Shown one piece after another: positions 34,926 to 45,747 of a stretch of 64,000 nt of DNA. A program made the position numbers and the translations under genes. This DNA comes from Rhyzopertha dominica (Eukaryota > Arthropoda > Insecta > Coleoptera > Bostrichidae), in contig QCXZ01000041.1 of assembly GCA_025024175.1 (NCBI GenBank), forward strand, positions 24,671,786 through 24,735,785. Reading direction: 5' to 3'. The notes below the pieces were generated by a model. That model worked only from the letters and a program-made list of their open reading frames with translations. It ran no database searches and had not been told where the DNA came from. The number at the start of each line of letters is the position of its first letter. Position 1 is the first letter of the stretch.

Positions 34926-36880
34926 TGATGACGTAATATTGGTTCCATTAAAAAAACAAATTATCCACGTATGAATTGGTCTATATTGCAATCTGTATAT
35001 CATATCAATCATAAAAAGAGAATGCCAATAAAATAACATTTTCCTTGTACTGTTAAACTATGGAAATCCCACTGCGCTAGCTTTTTTAGCTTAAAAGATA
35101 TTTCCGATTTAAGCACTGCAAAAGTAATTTTTCGCAGAACAACAGATTTCGTCAAAGCCGTGGTTATAGTTAGAAAAGTAACGTTGGAATTCTGTAAGGA
35201 TATGCAGGGTTTTCCATTAAAAATAGCAAATTATTTGCATTTCCGGTTAAGTGGATGTCCGTCATATTTAAAAATAATGTTTAAATGCGCGGCCAAGTAA
35301 GCTCAATAAGTTCGATATAAAAGATTTTTTCGTATTTGAACAGTAGGTATGGAGGAAGGTACAGAAGAAACACGCCGCGATAGGACACCCTTAATATCCT
35401 ATAGCGGCATTTTGTAATAAGGCTGTATGGGACTTGTCTTGGAAAAGGGCGTTTGAAAGTCTTAATGCATGATACATTCAAACATGGCGGACTTGTGATT
35501 GTATCGGGAAGACAAATCTACTTTATTTTAAATGTAACACCATGTATTTTATCTTTTATTCATTTGTATTTATTTTTTAATTCCTTGTTGAATTTTAATG
35601 TGACTTGAAATCTTAGTCTTATCTTATCTTATTTCGCCCGCTTTTGTAAGGGGCATCATCAGGACCTGCCTTTCAAAAATGCAATAATATACCGGGTGTT
35701 CCACTTCAAACGACAATATTAATGTGGGTTTCCCCTATAACCGAGTCCTCCAAGTTTGCAAATATTTTTAGAATAGACAGTTCAACAACCTGGACTTTAG
35801 TAGATATCATAGACTGGGGTTGGACACCTGGTATGGGGCTCATACCATAATGTCAAGGACATTGGTTGTATGACGTTCGTAAGCCTTTCATTTCATATTT
35901 TTACTGAAGTGCACATTCTGTGTACTGTATACTCTTCTCATTAGGTAGAAGAATATAACAAGTAAGTTATCGCTGCTCATGGTTAAATTCCTTTTGAATG
36001 CGGAAATAGTTTAAACATAGTCGCACGACTCCGACAGAACAGATCCCATATTCACGACATTAATTAAAACAATGCTCTTATCTAAATTGGCCGCACGTAA
36101 CATCTTCCTGGTCTGAATAATCCACCAATAAACGAGTTTATTTCCGGGTACAGCTTCGGGGAGACAACTGCACTCGAACTAGCGAGAGACGATAAAGTAC
36201 TCTGGCTGCCAGCGGAGTGTACGACTGGTCGGATGCAAGGATGACAACGATTGCTTTATTGCTCGTCTGATGCATTCATTAGCATGGAAGAGATTCGCAT
36301 CTGCAGTGCATTGCGACAGAAAAGATGCAATATTACGCATTTGAAATTCTGCAGATCTAATTACAAGCTAACCACACATCTTAAGAGACTTGTCCATTAG
36401 ATAAAACTAGTAAAAAAACCATAATGCAAAAAAATAATATTTATTAAGTAAAAAGGGTATCATGAAGTAATATTATCCATTTCAGTATATTTTAAACGTA
36501 GACACTGAAACAAATATTTATACAATAGGCAGTGTATTCTCAAACGGATAAAATATCAGATATACTTGCAAGCAACGATAGCCGCTTACCGCTCACAATG
36601 GTTTACAAGTATTACCTGAAGCTGTCGTAAATAACAGACGGGTTCGGCACGTTCTACTGCTTTGCAGCGGAGTGGACCGTATCCAAAAATTGTGTTTAGG
36701 ATTTTTTAGAAATCTTTTTCCGTACACATAAATCAATGAGTATTATTTGGTATTATTATTCTTTCCTAATTTAATGAGATTTGCAGGGTGATAAAGTGTT
36801 TATACATTCCCCGTTCAATCAATTTGAATAACAAGTAACGGTCGAACTGGGACAGGATCCATCGAAATGGTAATTTAAAT
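34926..36880. other. Unassigned DNA, probably repeat-derived
   Basis: No coding motif is recognised. ATACCGGGTGTTCCACTTC at about 35692 looks like the end of a mariner-type or other inverted-repeat element, but a partner end was not found. GATGATGCCCCTT on the minus strand at about 35654 resembles LINE 3' ends. Confidence 0.4.
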
Positions 36881-36892
36881 ACTATTTACTTT

Positions 36893-37162
36893 AAGTAAGA
36901 ATTTAGGATGGCATGCCATCTGTAGTACCCGTTAAGGGAGCTAGGTGGCTTTGTCATCATGTCAGTGTAATGCTGACAGATGGCATTGCCATCCTAAATT
37001 CTTACTTACATCATACCATTGCTTTGGTATATAAGCAAAACCAGTTCTATGCCGTGCTGTCTACACTAGACCTAAACTGCACTGATGAGCTGTAAGGACA
37101 GCTAAATAGATCTATCTGCAGTTGGTTGAGGTGTAGACAGCACAGCATAGACATGCATTTTA
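36893..37162 (+). mobile_element. Ribozyme element, internally deleted copy (C)
   Basis: A perfect 12-bp direct repeat ACTATTTACTTT flanks this 270-bp element (36881-36892 and 37163-37174), so it inserted as a unit. Its two ends are the same as those of the element at 9221-9883 in the opposite orientation: AAGTAAGAATTTAGG at one end and CATGCATTTT at the other. A deletion removed most of the left arm, leaving a hairpin (36893-37009) followed by the unit junction CATCATACCATTGCTTTGG and the hammerhead half. Confidence 0.85.
37075..37123 (+). ncRNA. Hammerhead ribozyme, catalytic G12 lost (copy C)
   Basis: Stem I AACTGCA / TGCAGTT, core CTGATGA, and stem II GCTGT-AAGG-ACAGC are perfect. The GAAA box reads TAAA (T at 37103), removing the catalytic G12, so it should not cleave. 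Stem III is ATAGATCTAT, a different but still perfect palindrome from copies A and B. Confidence 0.85.
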
Positions 37163-37655
37163 ACTATTTACTTTAGTTATTTACTTGCAATTTGTCCACA
37201 AAGCAGTGATTATCAGGTAGACATTGACCGTGATGTGGTGATTCAGGTACAAAATTCTGGTTATTTTTAAATACCTGTAAGTTTGGAATTTTGTAACGTA
37301 TCTAATCTGCTTGGTAAATTAGGTTTAAAACAAAAACAAAATTTGATGAAATACTCAAACAGAACCATTTAGTTACAATAAATTGTACATAAAGGTTATT
37401 AATATTATACATAAATTTCAATGCAACAAATATTGATAAGAAACATTCCTTTACAAAAAAATCTGGATATTTTTATATCTTTATATTTAGAGATAATTTG
37501 TTCTAAAAAACGTTGCCACTTTTTTCTAATTCCTTAAGGTTTTTAAACCCCTGTTAGCACTTTTCATATTTCTGTATGTATCTATTTGTACATCTAACAA
37601 GTTAAACAAAACTGGTTTAAATTAGGGTGATTTAAATAAAATTTTGAATTAAATT

Positions 37656-37931
37656 TTGAGTGAAAAATTTCGAAGAAATTTAAAATTGACACTCTCGCTT
37701 CTGAATGGTGACATACCCCCATATCATTGCATTTTCAACCCCATTGAAATGATATGGGGGCAGGTGAAACAAAGAATTCGACGAGGGAACACCGGTGGAA
37801 AATTCATCAATGAAATGCTGCTAAAAATTAGACACGAAGCTGAAATAACAAGTGTCGATACATGGAGAAATTCAGTTCGACATGTACTGGACGTTGAAAA
37901 TCGGTACAGAGCAAATCATGCACAAGAGTAG
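37656..37931 (+). pseudogene. DDE transposase C-terminal fragment
   Basis: The 91-codon open frame contains IPPYHCIFNPIEMIWGQVKQ (about 37715-37775), matching the LPPYHCxLNPIExIWxxVK motif of IS630/Tc1/mariner-type DDE transposases. It continues as RIRRGNTGGKFINEMLLKIR, with a last stretch VDTWRNSVRHVLDVENRY typical of the C-terminal helix. The glutamate of NPIE is the third catalytic residue and is present. The rest of the enzyme, including both aspartates, is missing. An AATAAA at 38179 followed by A-rich DNA may be its old polyadenylation site. This is a different transposase lineage from the mariner-like relics at 4.8, 12.1 and 33.9 kb. Confidence 0.85.
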
Positions 37932-38386
37932 AAGTTAATCGTGATTTTAGCAGTGAAAGCGATAGTGAGTAATTTTTTTAGTTTGTGACTTTCTTGTAAT
38001 GTGCTTATTAACAAGCTGTAATGAATATGATCGATACCGTGTATAAATTTTATTGTGCACTATTGTAATTTTTTTCTAACAAATGTAAATAATTTTTTAC
38101 TTACTAGTTTATAATTTTTTATATTAAATTTGTATATATTCGTTATGATGTATTTTATACATAGGAAAATTTAAACCCAATAAAGTATCATATAAAAAAA
38201 GGTCGCGGGCCGCGACAGTTAGCGTCAGGTCTGCATTAAATAAAGTTTGTTATAAAATGTTTTATTGATTGCTAAAATAATCACAACTAACAAATTTCAA
38301 AAATTTAAGTGGAAAAGTTAAAATTTTAGGCAATAAGATTTTTTTAATACGGCCCATTTGGGAACTTTGAAGCGTGCCACAAATCC

Positions 38387-38477
38387 CAATAGTTTAGGAC
38401 GGCCGACCATAAGACTGCAACTCCCTCATTTACAATACAATAGTTTACGAGGGCCGACCATCAAGCTGTAAAACCCT
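38387..38477. repeat. Two imperfect tandem units, period about 51 bp
   Basis: CAATAGTTTAGGACGGCCGA at 38387 and CAATAGTTTACGAGGGCCGA at 38438 each begin about 40 similar bases. The nearby GGTCGCGGGCCGCGAC (38201) and the inverted pair CAGGTCTGCAT (38226) / ATGCAGACCTG (38573) suggest a worn hAT-type element, which I cannot confirm. Confidence 0.5.
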
Positions 38478-41400
38478 CTGCATAAGTCACTCTCATAGAC
38501 CGTTGCTTCCAAGTATAATTTATAAAGCGAAACCCTAAATCAATGATATGGTTCTGTATATTATATGTAGTGATGCAGACCTGAGGAAAAGGTAAATGTG
38601 TGAAATTAGTTATTTAATAAGGCTTACTATTATTTTAAATTCGTAAATTGCTAGATGTTATGAAGAAATTAAATTTCATATTTTTTTAATACCTCAAGCT
38701 CCTTTTTTCTATTTTTTAAGACTCTGTATGTAAACGTTGTACCAAAAAAATAAACGAATGAATAATTGTTACAAATAATCTTATTCTTAACAAGGCGGTA
38801 GTCAATCTGCGCTTCGTAATCTTTTAAATTGTAGATCAATGATACTAACAGCACAAAATGTGTTTATATGTGTTTATTAATAACAATGCATTTGTTCAAA
38901 GTACAAAAGCTTTCAAAGTTTATCAAAAACCAAAGATTTAGTTATTGGCCAGTCTTGTAGTCGAGTCGATCAGTTAGTTGTAAAGTTTGTGGGGTTTGCC
39001 GAAAGTGAGAAAGAAAAATTGTTAGTATTACGCAAAGATTTTTTTAATAAGAGGAAAGCGCTGAAAAGTACTGAAAATTTTTCGATCTGTACGAAAAAGG
39101 ATTACACTGAAAACCTTTTTGCCATAATAATGTGCCAGATCAAACAAAGTTAATATCAAATACAGTAAAACGCTGAACCAGAAACCCTAAAAAATTCTAC
39201 ATTGCGCTATGAAGGAAAACGAAGATACACCCAAAACTCAATAATAAGTTTTTGACATATAGAGAGCCAAATTGTGATCTTTGAGCAGATCCAAGAAAGT
39301 GTATCTGAATGGAACATTTTAGAATTGGTTAAAGTATACTATCTGCATTTTTTTTACTTTACACTAGGTTGTTTATACTTTCGTTTAGATCGGACTTGCT
39401 GTAGTATTGGAGATGTGACATAAACGTAGTGTTTTTTTCCCTCCAATAACCTGGACAGTTTTTAATGATTTCCAATGATGTAGAATTGAATTGTAATCAA
39501 AAATTCCAGATAGGCATTAATCTAAATTTTTAAATAATTAGGAACCGTCACTTCCACAATGTAACAACCAAAGAAAAAACTTATTTTCGCATTATTTATT
39601 TCAAAATATTAATGGAGCTCCTACCTAACAACTTATGAACTTCTACAAAAAAAAAACACAATGAGTTGCGATCCCAAAACGTTAAACGTTTCCATTTAAC
39701 TTTCCTTTTGACAGACATGAAATCATTTAGTAGGTTTCTGGTCATTTCAATAGAAATTTGTGTTTATCTGTTTAAAAGCATTTACTTTGATTTGCATTTT
39801 CGAGAGGTCTTTAAGTCCTTCCGATAAACTGGGATGGACCTTTAACAGAACGATTACACCGAGCAACAGGATTTTGAATATTGGCTCGGTAGCTGCAAAT
39901 AGCAGCGCCGCATGACTTTGGGCGGTCATAACAGTCCTAAGTGAAGCTCAGGTAGTCAGTTGATTAATGGTTTAACATAAATTGCGGTAAACTAATACCC
40001 GTTTTCCGACAGATTGCTTGCATAGGATGCAGAATTGATGTGCCGAATATACTAAAAATGATAAGCATCAAACTCTTCTAAAAATTTTCATTATCAGCAG
40101 ATAGGCATTTGCCGAGAAATTAAATTAAGAAAATAAAAAGTTTATTACAATTTCTTTTAAGTTTCACAGTCTAGAAATGTCTGCACCTTTAACTCTAATT
40201 TACTTGTTTTTGTTCTTTCGTTCAATTTACATGTTCATATTTAGAGGTGATTATAAATAGTTATTTAAAACATACCTACCCTGGAATAAAAAGTGCAGCA
40301 TCTGTTTTCCAATGAAAATAAATAATAATATTAATAATGGGCAAAAGCAAAATTTTTAGTGGTAAAGTATTTTTTGGACGAGATTCGATAGTAATTTCCA
40401 CATAACAATCCTANTCGAGTTAATCAATAACAATTTAGTTCAGCTAGGCTGACCTCCGGTGATTTTAGAAAGATTAGTATATGACATTAGANAAAATGTT
40501 AGCAATTTATTTTAATAAAATTAACAGGTTAGATCGAAGCCTTCGTGTTCTTGGTGGTGCTTGGTACTACAATCTGCTAGTTTACTTTTTGATATATGCT
40601 TTGCAAATTAAAGCAATGACAGTACGTAACTGATGCTACTAGACCGATGTAGCAACATGCACTTTTTATTCACTTTTAACCTCTTACATAGTTGCATTTT
40701 ATTCAACCACAGAAGTTTAGGTACCGCTTCCAATTGGTTGAAATGTTAGATCTCATTGGTTCATTGATTCATTCAATATAAATATTATGAATCGCAGTAA
40801 TCCCTGTAAATACTTGGTTATATTTTGTAGTATAATACAGTAGTATTCAGTATGCGCCACAAACATTTGTCTTTAGAAAGCCCTTGAACAAACCATGCTG
40901 CTTTTTGAGAAAATTATACGGTTTTGCCTGTGAATAGCACAGCAGCTGTGCTGTCCCTTTGGATTGACTCTTCTTCAAAGGCGGGACCAAATAGCCTAAA
41001 GGTATGGGGTAAAGTATAAAAACCTGTAGTGCAGACTGACCGCAGGCAGCAATTTGTTTACACCTCATGGAATTAACTTCTGTTTATCTGTTGAGGAAAC
41101 CTCAAATCTGGATTTTTCTTCCACGAAATGCGGAGGTTGACTCATCCTGGGCAGAAATGAATAAGAGGAATAGTACGGAATTCCCTCACTAAGCAATAAA
41201 CAGATGGTATAATCCACCTGCAGCCCTCTCAGCATTTTAGTGAACAGCCATCAGATGAACCGAACGCTGAAGCTTTTCAACGAACACCAACGGAACATTG
41301 ATCTGAATGTTTCAAATTCAAAACACGTCTTCCTTCTTCAATTAAGTTATTAAAGCAGTAATTATTCTTCTCCTAGTGCACATTTTATGCTCGTTAATTA

Positions 41401-41810
41401 TTAAGTAGGTAGGTATCAAAAAAAATGCAAAAGAATTGCACATCTAATTGGCAACTGCGGCCCGTAATAATATTTGTGGGCCTATATCTTTGACGTTTTG
41501 CGTTTTATTTGGATTTGTCGAAGGTGTTGTATGATATGGTTTCACTTAGAAAAACATACTATCTAATAGTTAAATCGTTTGCAAAGTTTTCTGGAAATTT
41601 CCTATAAAGTTAAAAGGTTTTTGAAAGGCAGATACCTTATGGCATGTCTAAATATACTTATACATAATCATGGTCGTTCCTAGGGTATCTGTTGTCCGTG
41701 TGCGACCATAATTTTGCCGCCATCATAGTATCTATTAATTAATTATAAAACCCAAGTGCATTTGTTAGCTTCATTTTCAATATAATATATAATCATTATA
41801 TATTTAGTAT
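38478..41810. other. Unassigned AT-rich DNA
   Basis: No gene or known element is recognised. The part 40850-41240 is slightly GC-richer with a 73-codon minus-strand frame of no known family. N bases lie at 40414 and 40492. Confidence 0.45.
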
Positions 41811-41811
41811 A

Positions 41812-43072
41812 TACATGATGTCATGTAAAGAATGGGCCATATTGCAATAAGGGTAGGTTTTTTTAGTCGAATGTGACGATTTAATGAAATTTATTTTAGT
41901 ACAATTTTGCTTCATTAAAAGGTTGTAGCATCCTTTTTTTTTAATTTTAACTTTTAAGTATAGGTAGCATAATTTAAATGATATTTTTTTCAGATTTAAG
42001 ACATAGGGGTTTTCGATGTTGCCATTTACAAAAATGTGATCCATTTTGCACTAAATCCAGAAGGCGCCAGTACACCATATTTTCTTATTTGGCGGGCTGT
42101 AGCATTTTTGCTCGTAAAAATTGTACGAAAAGGATTAATTTTTAAAAGTTAGCTTTCAAAAAAAAAAGCTTATGTTGAGGGTCTTTAAATACACCATTTC
42201 GGAGATAAATGATTTTGACATTTTCTCTGCAGGTTTAAATTTCAGATATCTCACGTTGAAAAATCAACTCTGACCAAGAATGTACCTCGGATGGTGGATT
42301 TATACTCACACTTTAATTCAACTTCAATTTAAAAGATCAGGTATACTGGTTTCTTATGACACCGTTCATGCTCCACTTTAATGCAAGTTAACAACGAATT
42401 TTGTTGAAAAACTGCTTTACGAAATGAACAGTGTGGCTATCATTGAAATATCCAAATAACCGCTTTTAAAGTGTTAAATTCGACTCTGCTTTGCATAAGC
42501 AGTCACATTTTGCTTTCAACTCAAGTTAAAGTTAAATTGAATTCATTTTAAATTAAAGTGTCAATATGAATCCACCATAAGCGAGCTATGAAAATACGCC
42601 CTGACAGTGCTATAGTACACTAAACCTTCAACATGGAAAACCTTCAGAGGAAATTTCAAACATATTTGCCTTTGAAATAATGCATTTTAACGACCATCAA
42701 CATGTGACCCTTTTTGAAAGCTAACTTAATGTGCTTTTCAAAAATAGATCCCTTTTCGTAAAATTTTTATGTGCAAAAAGGTTGCGGACCACCAAACAAA
42801 AAAAATTTGGTCTAGAATTCAGGTCTCTGGGTTTAACGAAAAATTGATTACATTTTCGTAATTTGCATTATCGAAAACCCCTAGGTACCAAAGACAAAAA
42901 TATTTCAATTACGCCAACTATTTATAAAAGTTGAAATAGAAAAAGGATTTTTAAAGTCCTGCAATTTTTTAACAGAATAAAATTTCACTAAGATTAATTT
43001 CGTTAAATTGTCATATTTTGACCCAAACAACCAACCTTTGCAATACGGTCCATTCTTTATATGACACCCTGT
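41812..43072. mobile_element. 1.26-kb palindromic DNA element with ~430-bp inverted arms
   Basis: The left arm (41812-42235) starts with a GTCATGTAAAGAATGGGCCA block and is matched, inverted, by 42640-43072 (GGTGTCATATAAAGAATGGA read on the minus strand). Matching blocks persist through AGGGGTTTTCGAT, TACGAAAAGG and AAGTTAGCTTTCAAAAA to TCTGCAGGTTT. The right end is ACACCCTGTA, next to TA, as in Tc1/mariner-type elements. No protein is encoded. It is a long non-autonomous inverted-repeat element. Confidence 0.8.
42291..42588. repeat. Second palindrome nested at the centre
   Basis: ATGGTGGATTTATACTCACA (42291) and its following bases to 42330 are matched, inverted, by 42534-42588 (ATGGTGGATTCATATTGACA on the minus strand). 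About 300 bp in all. It looks like a separate small inverted-repeat element lodged in the middle of the 1.26-kb one. Confidence 0.65.
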
Positions 43073-44438
43073 ATACGACTATACGTAATAAGAATATTTT
43101 TCTAGATAATCTACTCTTGATTGAGACAGTCACTTACAACTACATTTTGAAACCATTTTAAATTTTAATTACTAACTTAAAATTCAGTGTTTGTAGGGTA
43201 CAGATTCGCACTTCGTAAATAAATATAGTACTAGTAAGCAGAAAGTTTCTACCTTGCATAAAAATCAGCACATAATTAAGTGAAGTACTGAATTAAGCAC
43301 TGTCTGAATCTGCGCGAGGTTTTAATTCATTTGTTAGCAATTGCATAATCTCCCAGGGACGGCAACAAGTTTGCTCTGATATTTAATATACCTGCTTTAC
43401 ATAACGTCAATTAACCAACGACCAGGAATAAATATTGAATCAATATCTGTATAGGAAGACGTGACTGTTAAGAAAGGTTAAACCTTGCGTAAGGCATTTG
43501 TTAAAGACCGGTCCAAATATAACCAATTCCATTAAATGGGTACTAACGTCCTTCCAAGAAGAATTGGCATTTTCCCATAAGTGTGAAAAAGAAATTAATA
43601 TTAGCGGTTAATCATTTATACGAGCGAATTACTATTTGTAATACACATATTTTAAATGATGCTCTTAAATATGTTAGTTTTAAGTTGCCTCTTTGAGTTA
43701 CCGTTATCACTTTTAGTTTCTGCCCCAAATGTCCAGAGTAAATTCCAACTATAACATTGGTTAATACTTTAAGTATGTACTTCTTAAGTTTCCGTTTGAA
43801 ACGTTTAAAAATACACAAAATAGTATGCACAGGTCAGAATTTTTTTACCTAAATTGTTTTGAAATACTTCATATCGTCTGTTTTATTTAAAAGCATACGT
43901 CAACCTTTGAAGCGAAAAAGTTTACCCTGGTTCATCTTACAAAGGGACAAGTCACACACATAAATTGTCACCGACAAATGCTTTGTCCAGACCCTCCTTC
44001 ACATAATGCTCACGTTGATGTCCTATTCCAGGAATACGACCCTTAGGGGGACCGCTATTTCCGACCGACGGTGGCAAGTGCAAAGAAAAATAAATACACA
44101 TGTTTTCGACGTCCGTGATTTAACACCTCCCTATATCGATAATTACTGTGAAAAATATGTGTGCAGCTAAACGTGTGTGAATCGAATTATGTTTATGACA
44201 ACTCTAATAATATAATATGTATGTAACTTAATCTAAAAGTGAAACAAAAATATGTAAAACAGAAAAATACAAAGGGCTGTAACCTGTAACAAGTGCGCAT
44301 CTAAACTTTTGAATGCCGTAAGTTAGAAGGTTCGGTAAAATGTGGGCAAGATCGAGAAATCCAGAATGGCGCCACAGTAACTACAAATCCAAAATTTTAA
44401 ACAGCAAAGGGTATGACCTTCAAGGCAACTCACCCTCA

Positions 44439-44440
<2 letters not shown>
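43073..44440. other. Unassigned AT-rich DNA
   Basis: Nothing recognised. Frames up to 72 codons are AT-driven and carry no motif. Confidence 0.45.

Positions 44441-44484
<44 letters not shown>
44441..44484. repeat. (CT)22 microsatellite
   Basis: 44 bp of uninterrupted CT dinucleotides. Confidence 0.98.
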
Positions 44485-44487
<3 letters not shown>

Positions 44488-44656
44488 ATTGAAGGTTTTA
44501 TTACAATTGGGGGTATTTGCCATGTATTTATATTTTATTAAATTGGATATGAATAGGTAGCATTTAATCCACAAAAAACAGCTGTGACAGCTTATAAATT
44601 CGAAAAAAACTGGATCGTAAGGTGTATTTTTAATATTAAAAATGTGAATATTTAAA

Positions 44657-45677
44657 GAGACCGCCAANACGCGAATATATTGGCCGTGACGTCAGGTGTC
44701 TTGTAAATGGCCGCTTGTTTACATCTGGGGTCAACGCGTCACGCGTCAGCGTCAGCCAGTCAATTTATCAGTTTGTTGTTTGCGTTTATTTTGTGCCAAG
44801 CGAATTAAAATACGCCAAGAAAAAGTGAAATACTTATGAGTTATGACTTCTGAAGGCATGTTTATTGTTATGGAATTTGTGTACAGCGACGAGCGGTTCA
44901 ACGCGTCGGAGATGAGGAACGTAAAAGCAACAGCATAAGTGAACTTTTTATGAAATTAACGTAGCATTGATAATTTGATCACAGTGGGTTGTTGAAAATA
45001 TACTATTTGTAAACATAAAAATGTAAGAATCAAAAACGTACCCTAAACTTGACATTTATTTTAGAGGTCAGAATAAATATAAATTGCCATTTATTTTTTG
45101 CGCTCTTGCGGCTCGTTTCCGGTCTGGCTAACAGTCGAATATATGGGGAACAACGTCGTTCTTTATTATAATATTTCCCTCTATCAACTTAAAACGCATA
45201 TAATTTTTTATATCCTCTTCAAGCTATAACAAAATGGAAACTGAATGGTAAACACTTACAACCCCAAAAAGAATAATAAAACTTACAGTAAGAATTAAGA
45301 TGATCTTCACAATAGAAAAACAAACTTTGCGATTTCGGCATATCGCGTCTAGGGGCCTTAAACAACTTTTTCATACGTTGATAATCTCGAGGAACGATTA
45401 CAAAAATTTTGTTAGCTGTACTGACTAAAGTACTTTTATAACCATGTACAAAACAACACTTGTTTTGTTTTACATACATAATAGATGCTTGTAAAACTAC
45501 ACAAATCACTTTTTGGTGCGACCTCTTCCACCGCCCTTTTAATAAACACCACACAAAAGCTTTTCCAATACAAGAATGATACTACACCATTAAACAGCAC
45601 GCTCCTCGGTAATGTTTACATGACACTTGACGTCACGAGTTGAATAACCTTGGATAGAAGCGTTTTGGCGGTGACTC
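44657..45677 (-). mobile_element. THAP-domain DNA transposon, deletion derivative
   Basis: Inverted termini of about 55-70 bp bound a 1-kb element. The left (44657-44711) begins GAGACCGCCAANACGCG and contains GTGACGTCAGGTGTC. The right (45608-45677) read inverted gives GAGTCACCGCCAAAACGC and GACGTCAAGTGTCATGTAAA. Inside, on the minus strand, is a THAP-type zinc-finger exon (45219-45554) but no DDE catalytic domain. THAP domains are the DNA-binding modules of P-like and some ISL2EU/Harbinger-like transposases. The class cannot be fixed from the ends, and no clear target duplication is visible. Confidence 0.72.
45219..45554 (-). pseudogene. THAP-domain transposase N-terminal exon
   Basis: The 111-codon minus frame holds KQNKCCFVHGYKS (from residue 29), NKIFVIVPRD (48-57), RRDMPKSQSLFFYCEDHL (69-86). 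This matches the insect THAP pattern KYCxVPGCKNT...KLFxxVPKD...ARRD...YxCEDHF. The C-x2-H pair (C82, H85) is present and the first zinc ligand is at C33 or C34, but the second cysteine is replaced by Y39, so the finger is probably not functional. A GTAAGT at about 45283 on the minus strand may be the donor of the first intron. The true start may be the Met near residue 26. In the intact enzyme this domain binds the transposon ends. Confidence 0.72.
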
Positions 45678-45701
45678 ATAAGATTCGAATTTCAGACCTG
45701 A

Positions 45702-45704
<3 letters not shown>

Positions 45705-45739
<35 letters not shown>
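45705..45739. repeat. (TA)n microsatellite
   Basis: About 35 bp of alternating TA just right of the THAP transposon terminus. Confidence 0.97.

Positions 45740-45740
<1 letters not shown>

Positions 45741-45747
<7 letters not shown>

Noticed and set aside
44323..44667. 114-codon minus frame with an arginine-glutamate run
   Set aside because: The run is the translated CT microsatellite.
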